64,000 bases of DNA from Hymenoscyphus infarciens. Its lineage: Eukaryota; Ascomycota; Leotiomycetes; Helotiales; Helotiaceae. Position 1 is the first letter of the stretch. Every line of letters starts with the position of its first letter. The notes beneath the pieces were generated by a model. That model did no database searches. It was not told the origin of the DNA and saw only the letters and a list, made by a program, of their open reading frames with translations. A program made the position numbers and the translations under genes. Location: assembly GCA_001414345.1 (NCBI GenBank), contig LLCB01000077.1, forward strand, positions 1 to 64,000, given 5' to 3'. This document shows positions 58,865 through 64,000 of the stretch, in pieces.

Positions 58865-60006
58865 CTATCTTCGTACTCTTGCTAAACTATAATGGGGCTT
58901 TTGTACATTGATAAAAGCCTCTTCTCCTTGAAACTTTGACTTGAGCTTGAGAAACTTCTTCCATGCGTGATTTGAGACCTGTTTTTCTGGCAATTCCGAT
59001 TCGTAAATCACCACCAAAATATCAAATCGAATTATCTCTATTCGATTTATCTCTCCTGACATTCGAAAAAAAAAATGAGCGGACTCCGTGAAATTGTCCA
59101 CAGAGGTGTGTAGTGACGCATTGTCTGTAGAGCCTGCCTCTAATAGTATCAAGATGTATCGTTTGCATCTTTCTAAGTTGTGCCAGCACGGGTTCAAACC
59201 ACCGTTGAGGGCGAGTTCAAGAATCGACGGTTTAGGGCCTGTTTGGTTCGCGCCCTTGATTCGCGAATCTCTATATAAAAGTTGAATCGAATTAATTTAA
59301 TTCGTAAACCTTCTTTTGAATTATAAACCCGTTTAGCAAAAAGCCTCTATTTATAAATCGAATCACTAAACTCAAGCCTTAGCACTAGATTCGTGAAGCT
59401 CTTATATAAAAAAGCTCGATTTGTAAATACTACTCTAGAGGTGGTGTATTTACGAATCGAACCTTTGATTTATTCGTACCTTATAACACTAATAACACTA
59501 TAGCATACCTCCCACGTTTAGTACAGTAACGCTATACTGTCCTTAAGAGTAAATATACTATAGTTGATATTTTAGTTGCTAGCGCAATAGTAGCTGTATC
59601 GGTAGCTCTCTATTTCAAGAATAACTTCGTTAAAAGGCCTTAGCACACTTCGAAGCTTCGTAGAGAGGCATCGGACCACTTCGTAGGTTACGCACGTTGT
59701 TTTAGCAGCATCGTACTAGTACTCCTTAGGGTGAGCTTTACCATAAAAGTATATATTTTCAGAGAATTCTTTTCAGCAAACAATTCACTATACAAGTACT
59801 AAACAGCATAAGAATTTGATTTAGGAATATCGATTCGATTCATAAGCGAATGAAAAGTGGCCTGTGCTAGCTCGATTCGACGAATAAATCAAGAGTTCAA
59901 AATGCCAACCAAACAGGCCCTTAGATTGTAAGTACAACTGGACCCCAGACAGTCTTCACCATTCTTAATCGGTGAACCGTTTAGCTTCTGCCTCTGCGAC
60001 ACTCAT
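58865..60006 (-). pseudogene. Decayed ankyrin-like gene split by a MITE
   Basis: Reading the minus strand from 60006: MSVAEAEAKRFTD, TAA, EW, TGA, RLSGVQLYLQ up to 59924. A 686-bp MITE then interrupts it. Past the MITE, with one TTA copy removed, the same phase continues as SKPSILELALNGGLNPCWHN, then RCKRYILILLEAGSTDNASL and onward to a stop at 58865. The middle resembles an ankyrin-repeat helix pair (LELALNGG... LLEAGS...ASLH). The tail is charged and unrecognised (SNHAWKKFLKLKSKFQGEEA). Both nonsense codons can arise from CAA and CGA by C-to-T change. The true 5' end is not visible; similarity to a known family is only suggestive. Confidence 0.6.
59235..59920. mobile_element. Tourist-like (PIF/Harbinger-type) MITE
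   Basis: The left end begins GGGCCTGTTTGGTT and the right end closes with its reverse complement (AACCAAACAGGCCC). TTA duplications lie at 59232-59234 and 59921-59923. The TIR sequence and TTA target are the hallmarks of Tourist/PIF-Harbinger elements. The 686-bp interior has sub-terminal inverted sequence (ATTCGTCGAATCG-like) and no coding frame. Confidence 0.82.
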
Positions 60007-61096
60007 TATTTGGGTTACGCTATTCTGTAGCCAACGCTAGCAGGGGTCCCTGGCCTGCCAAGCACGCTACCACGTGATTCACCCCCTCATCCTCCTATTT
60101 ACCCTAGAAGCATTTCAAAACCCTTTTATATCGTATATATATATTATTATATTTCTGATTACTAATACTCTGGAAACTATAGATATAACTTAAATGGTTA
60201 CTTAAAAGTGCCTAATACTTGTAAAATACTTAAATATATACTTAACTAGTTAAACTAGTTAAACTAATAAAAATATCAACTTCTCTAAAAAGTGGGAATA
60301 ACCTTAGTTTTGCCTCCTTAGGGTATCGCCCAACTTCTAGACATATTCTAATAGTAATAGTATAAGGCACTTGTCTTTTCACCGGAGGGCTAGCCCTCCG
60401 GACCCCCTAGTAGGAGGGACACCCTCCTACACCCACCCGTTAAGATTAAGTACTCCTGATTTATATAATAAAGTAAATAAATTTAAGCCTTTTGCCTATT
60501 TAACGTGAATAGTAGATCGCCCGTAAATTAGTAGCTAGATATACCTATTTATAGGCGCTCGATCTGATATCGATACTTCGATATTGATCTAATACTGATA
60601 CTGATACTTCGATATTGATATAACCTCTTAAGTTAACGCCTTTAATTCTACTACTCCTGATAATAACCCTAAATTATAGTACGCTGGTCGACGGAACGTA
60701 GTTGAATCAGATACTAGAATAGGTAGAGGTATAGGTGGAAGTTAATAAGTAGATTACTAGAGACTTTAGTATAACCTTTTGTGAAAAGTGGTAGGAGAGT
60801 ATACTAGGAAAGGGTGGCGTAAAGAGAAAGCGCTAGCCTGATTAGGCAATTAGTATGCGATTGAGAAAAGTCCTTGGATTTGAGCTTTTTAAGCTTTGAA
60901 TCAACTTTTTAGGTGCTTTATTCAATTGTACATAGTTTATTAATTTATTGTTATTACGAGCTTTGTTTACTCTAGGTATTTATGCTACTTTTTTAGGTAG
61001 GACTAGTCCTTTTTAGGAAGGTAGTAGCAATTGTTTTCCAGTAAGAGTGAATATGTTAAAATTTCGCTAATTTTATACGCTAGTATGGTACCCATG
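60007..61096. other. AT-rich decayed DNA
   Basis: No gene. Contains two adjacent GC-rich hairpins at 60382-60430 and two 17-bp copies of GATACTTCGATATTGAT at 60572 and 60603. Confidence 0.5.
60382..60430 (+). repeat. Double hairpin resembling a Helitron 3' end
   Basis: A perfect 20-bp palindrome (CCGGAGGGCTAGCCCTCCGG, 60382-60401) is followed five bases later by CTAG and a T (60407-60411). A second hairpin with 9-bp arms (GTAGGAGGG / CCCTCCTAC) follows at 60410-60430. Hairpin, short spacer and CTRR before T is the Helitron 3' signature. No Rep/helicase frame or 5' TC end was located. Confidence 0.45.
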
Positions 61097-61567
61097 CTAG
61101 CGTTGGTTACAGAATAGCGTTTCCCCATTATTTTGCCAATGTACAGGGTAGTTGGTTACCTTGGAATTATTACATCCAGTCCAGAAATCTATACTTTCTG
61201 GTGTTCTTAAAGCATTGTGTTCTGGCTTATACACAACAGTGAAGTCTCCTTCAGTAATTGTATTAATAATGTCAGAGGATAGGAAGGGGCACTGGTTCCT
61301 TTCAAGCACTACTTTTCTTCCTTAGAGTGCTTTGAAATAACTAGTACTAGGATCTACGTGGTTTTCGTCTAGAAACAGTTAGGGAACCTCTAGGTTTTGA
61401 CCCTCCATTCTTTTCTTTACTTAAACTAGAACGTTGATCGCTGGATAGAAACATAATGCCTTGGTCTTGTTAAAGATAAATATGACTTGCGGGTTGTTTT
61501 CATTAGAGATGCCGATTGTTACGTTACGTAAAGTAATACGAAACGCTCTTTTAGCGTAAAGCGTAAT
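61097..61567 (-). pseudogene. Degenerate reading frame of unknown origin
   Basis: One phase on the minus strand reads RITLRNVTIGISNENNPQVI, then FNKTKALCFYPAINVLV, and on to SIDFWTGCNNSKVTNYPVHW before a stop at 61097. It is interrupted by three TAA codons, each explicable by a C-to-T change. The last 70 codons are fully open. The composition is protein-like and lies in decayed, transposon-rich DNA, so a transposon-encoded protein is likely. I do not recognise the family. Confidence 0.4.
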
Positions 61568-63080
61568 ATAGCTGTTAGCGTTATTTTATGATAAATTTTA
61601 GGTATTTTAGGTATAAAATTATATAAAAATAGTACTGAAATATAGCCTTTTGGTTTGAAAAGTAATACTTTATATTAAAATTATATAGGATAATTAAAGC
61701 TATTCCTAGAATCGTCTATTATCTTCGTCTTTATTACATATATTGTAATCTAGGAGTAAATCCTCTATATCCTGCTTCTATATAGGTACTGCTTTAACCT
61801 AATCGGTTTCGCTACTTATATAACTCTAGTTATACTATATAACTGACATTTTGCTTTATTAATACCGTGCTAGAAGTGCTTGTTCCAGAAAAGTGGAGAG
61901 CTGTGGAAGTCAATTATTCCAATCAATTGTTCGAGGATTGCTAGAAGAATATCACTTTCTCCAGCTATACGACAAGACACTTACTCTCCCGTCAAACCAT
62001 CACTCCTAGTATCATAATTAAAACAACATACTTCAACTTAAAGGTATACTTTATTTTTACAACGCGCCAATATTAGTCCCCGTGATAAGTGGAAGGCCAA
62101 CGCTGAGAAGCGCACCCGCTTCTTAAGCACCTCTTTTTACCTCCAAGCTCCTCGCGTGCCTGAATTAGAATTAAATGTTAATCAGTTTGCAAGTTCCATC
62201 TTTCTCTGTACTCCTGGCGATTTTTGGAGGTTTATATCTCGTTTTCGTCAAGAATCAATTCTCTAACTATTCACCAATGAATGTCTTACAAGACAAGAGC
62301 AAGAGTTCTATATCATAGTAAGCGAACCTCGCTTCTTCATAACTCCGTTGATGTAATATACAGGTATTCACAATATGAGAAGACTCAAGCTAGCAAGTTC
62401 TTACTAGTCGCTTCTCTTCGGTTTTATTTCTTAGGACGCTAATAAGTTAGAGAACAGGCGATAAGGCCATCGATCATAGGTAAAAAGTTAATTATAAAGT
62501 AGCACTTCCAGGGGGATCTTGCTTTCGTCACTCTTTTGCCCTTCCCTCCCCTAGCTCCCTACACTTCTCTTCCCCCCTACGCTCCCTCGCTCCCATACCG
62601 ATCGATTGCTCTATCGCCTGTTCTTCATTCCGTAATTCTTGGTAGATACCCAAATATGACGATACTCTGCTCTCTTCCGACAATGATGCAACAGTATCGT
62701 CCACTTTCCATCTGTTTATAAATTAAAGTCTCCTTGCTCCCAATTTCTCTTGCCACTTACGACTCTCTCATAAACACAAATTCTGCAAATCCAAACAAAT
62801 CTTCAAACAAAATTCACTACTGTGCTTTCTACAACATCAAAACCATACTTCGACTCTTCATTTCCACAATGAATTAAACCAAAGCTTTATTCACTTTAAA
62901 TGTTTTGTTCTCCCTTACCTCGACTCCACAAGTCAAAACACTCTCCTCAATGAGAATATCAAACAGCTTCTCCATCCACCTCTCCCACCTCGGCCTTGCA
63001 ACAGCAGACATCTAGTAATCTCAACCCCTCCCAATTTCCCTCCCTCCCCATCTCCTTTCACACCTCCCACACCTCCTAAG
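61568..63080. other. AT-rich intergenic DNA
   Basis: RIP-like AT-rich sequence to about 61,860, then normal composition. No recognisable gene; the short frame near 62,540-62,720 is simple C/T-rich sequence. Confidence 0.5.
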
Positions 63081-63355
63081 CCAACACACAAACAAGCATC
63101 TCCTACAACAAAAACAACAACCTCCCCCTCTCCAACGCAACCGTAACTATAACGGTAATAACCCCTATTAATAAAATCCCTAACTACAAATCCTCTAACA
63201 TAGACTAGCTAAGGTATTTAGCCTTAATAACAACAACCGTCCTCAGTCTCCTCCCGTGGGCCTATGACTGTTGCGTTTCAGACAAGACGGTAGCCGCTAT
63301 ACCAATCACCAGATTCAAGCTCTCAAATGAAGAGGATACGACGGCTAGTTACTAA
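63081..63355 (+). pseudogene. Possible decayed membrane-protein remnant
   Basis: One phase reads NATVTITVITPINKIPNYKS, TAG at 63206, LRYLALITTTVLSLLPWAYD, then CCVSDKTVAAIPITRFKLSN to TAA at 63353. It holds one hydrophobic stretch and is bounded upstream by TAA at 63077. Coding origin is a weak inference from the composition and a single internal stop. Confidence 0.25.
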
Positions 63356-64000
63356 CAAGGCACTTGGAGATATTATATATCTCCTTCTCTACTTACTTAC
63401 TCCCTCTCCCCTCCCCCCTCTCCCCTCTCCCCCACTCTAAATTTCTTTTCCCCGAAAACCCTTTAAAGCGAGATATAGAGAAAGGAAAACCAGTAAAGAA
63501 TAAACACTCCACCCAACAGACATGAAAAAAATTCCCTCCCCTTTTCATTTTCGTAGTTCCATATGTCACGAATAAAAGCAAGGAAGATGAATCACAGGGT
63601 GCGTGTCCCAATGGATATGGTAATCGTACAGCCACCCATCCGTTGAGAGGGCTGAGGTTTGGGGACCGGGCGATCCGATCCACCGGACCACCGCTTGATG
63701 TTGGCCAGGGGGGTTCAAATCTTCTATCATTGTAGTACGCGTGCTGTTGAGTGCTACGTAAGACTTTGAAGAATTGAAGAAGAGAGAGGTTGTTGAGAGA
63801 GGTTTTGTTGCTTAGACTGTTGGTGTGCGAGAACGATGCAGTGGAGAGTGGGGCGGTTGGAGTGGCGGGGGGGATGGTTGGTGGTTGGTGGTTGGTGGTT
63901 GTGGGTGCCTTTTGGATTGAGAATTTAGAATAATTTCCTTCTTCTTTTTTTTAAAGGGGGGGTTTGGATAGCGACGCTTGGACTTTGGGTAAATGTGTCG
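63356..64000. other. Terminal intergenic DNA with simple repeats
   Basis: C/T-rich runs near 63,390-63,435 and GGTTGGT repeats near 63,875-63,902. A 96-codon minus-strand frame covering the C/T-rich run has no motif. No gene is called. Confidence 0.5.

Noticed and set aside
58542..58870. Polar plus-strand frame starting MNTHPSQNQH
   Set aside because: Stops after about 35 codons and the continuation needs several frame changes; insufficient to call a gene.
59190..59212. GGTTCAAACC resembling a tRNA T-loop
   Set aside because: No acceptor stem, D-arm or anticodon arm can be built around it, and it lies in a decayed protein-coding frame.

Overview
This window is nuclear DNA of a filamentous ascomycete (Pezizomycotina). 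The genes have short GT-AG introns of about 48-120 nt. A HET-domain gene, a siderophore transporter and other typical filamentous-fungal families are present. Large AT-rich blocks show repeat-induced point mutation (RIP): inside them the dinucleotides CA and TG are almost absent and transposon reading frames carry TAG/TAA codons. The sharp alternation of GC-equilibrated gene DNA with AT-rich RIP islands would suit Leotiomycetes (Helotiales), but that placement is inference.

Layout. 0.8-10 kb: three housekeeping genes, all on the minus strand: an Srk1/Rck2-like CAMK kinase, the ER dolichyl-phosphate glucosyltransferase ALG5, and the protein phosphatase 4 regulatory subunit 3 (Psy2/SMEK). 15.7-21.4 kb: a conserved fungal protein of unknown function and a 759-residue HET-domain (heterokaryon incompatibility) protein. 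22.9-35.5 kb: a transposon block. A Ty3/gypsy LTR retrotransposon (8,046 bp, 478-bp LTRs) sits inside the transposase gene of a Tc1/mariner-like element, and a second Tc1/mariner-like element follows about 1 kb later. All are ruined by RIP.

36.9-49 kb: a secreted S/T-rich DUF7371-type protein, an EI24/Rrt8-like membrane protein, a secreted 12-cysteine protein of unknown function and a Dal5-type MFS permease. 49.8-53.9 kb: a cluster of three small coiled-coil genes. Two share a nearly identical 64-bp promoter block and two share a clear N-terminal motif, so they look like an undescribed local paralogue family. A MULE-like element with 149-bp inverted repeats has landed between the first and second. 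55-57 kb: a siderophore-iron-transporter-type MFS gene with an ATCWGATAA-type (SreA) site upstream. 58.9-64 kb: decayed DNA, including a gene split by a Tourist-like (PIF/Harbinger-type) MITE, a Helitron-like double hairpin and two further degenerate reading frames.

Multigene spans are given from start codon to stop codon. Exon coordinates are in the evidence, and every listed splice set restores a single open frame by hand count. Family names come from recognised motifs; no database search was possible.
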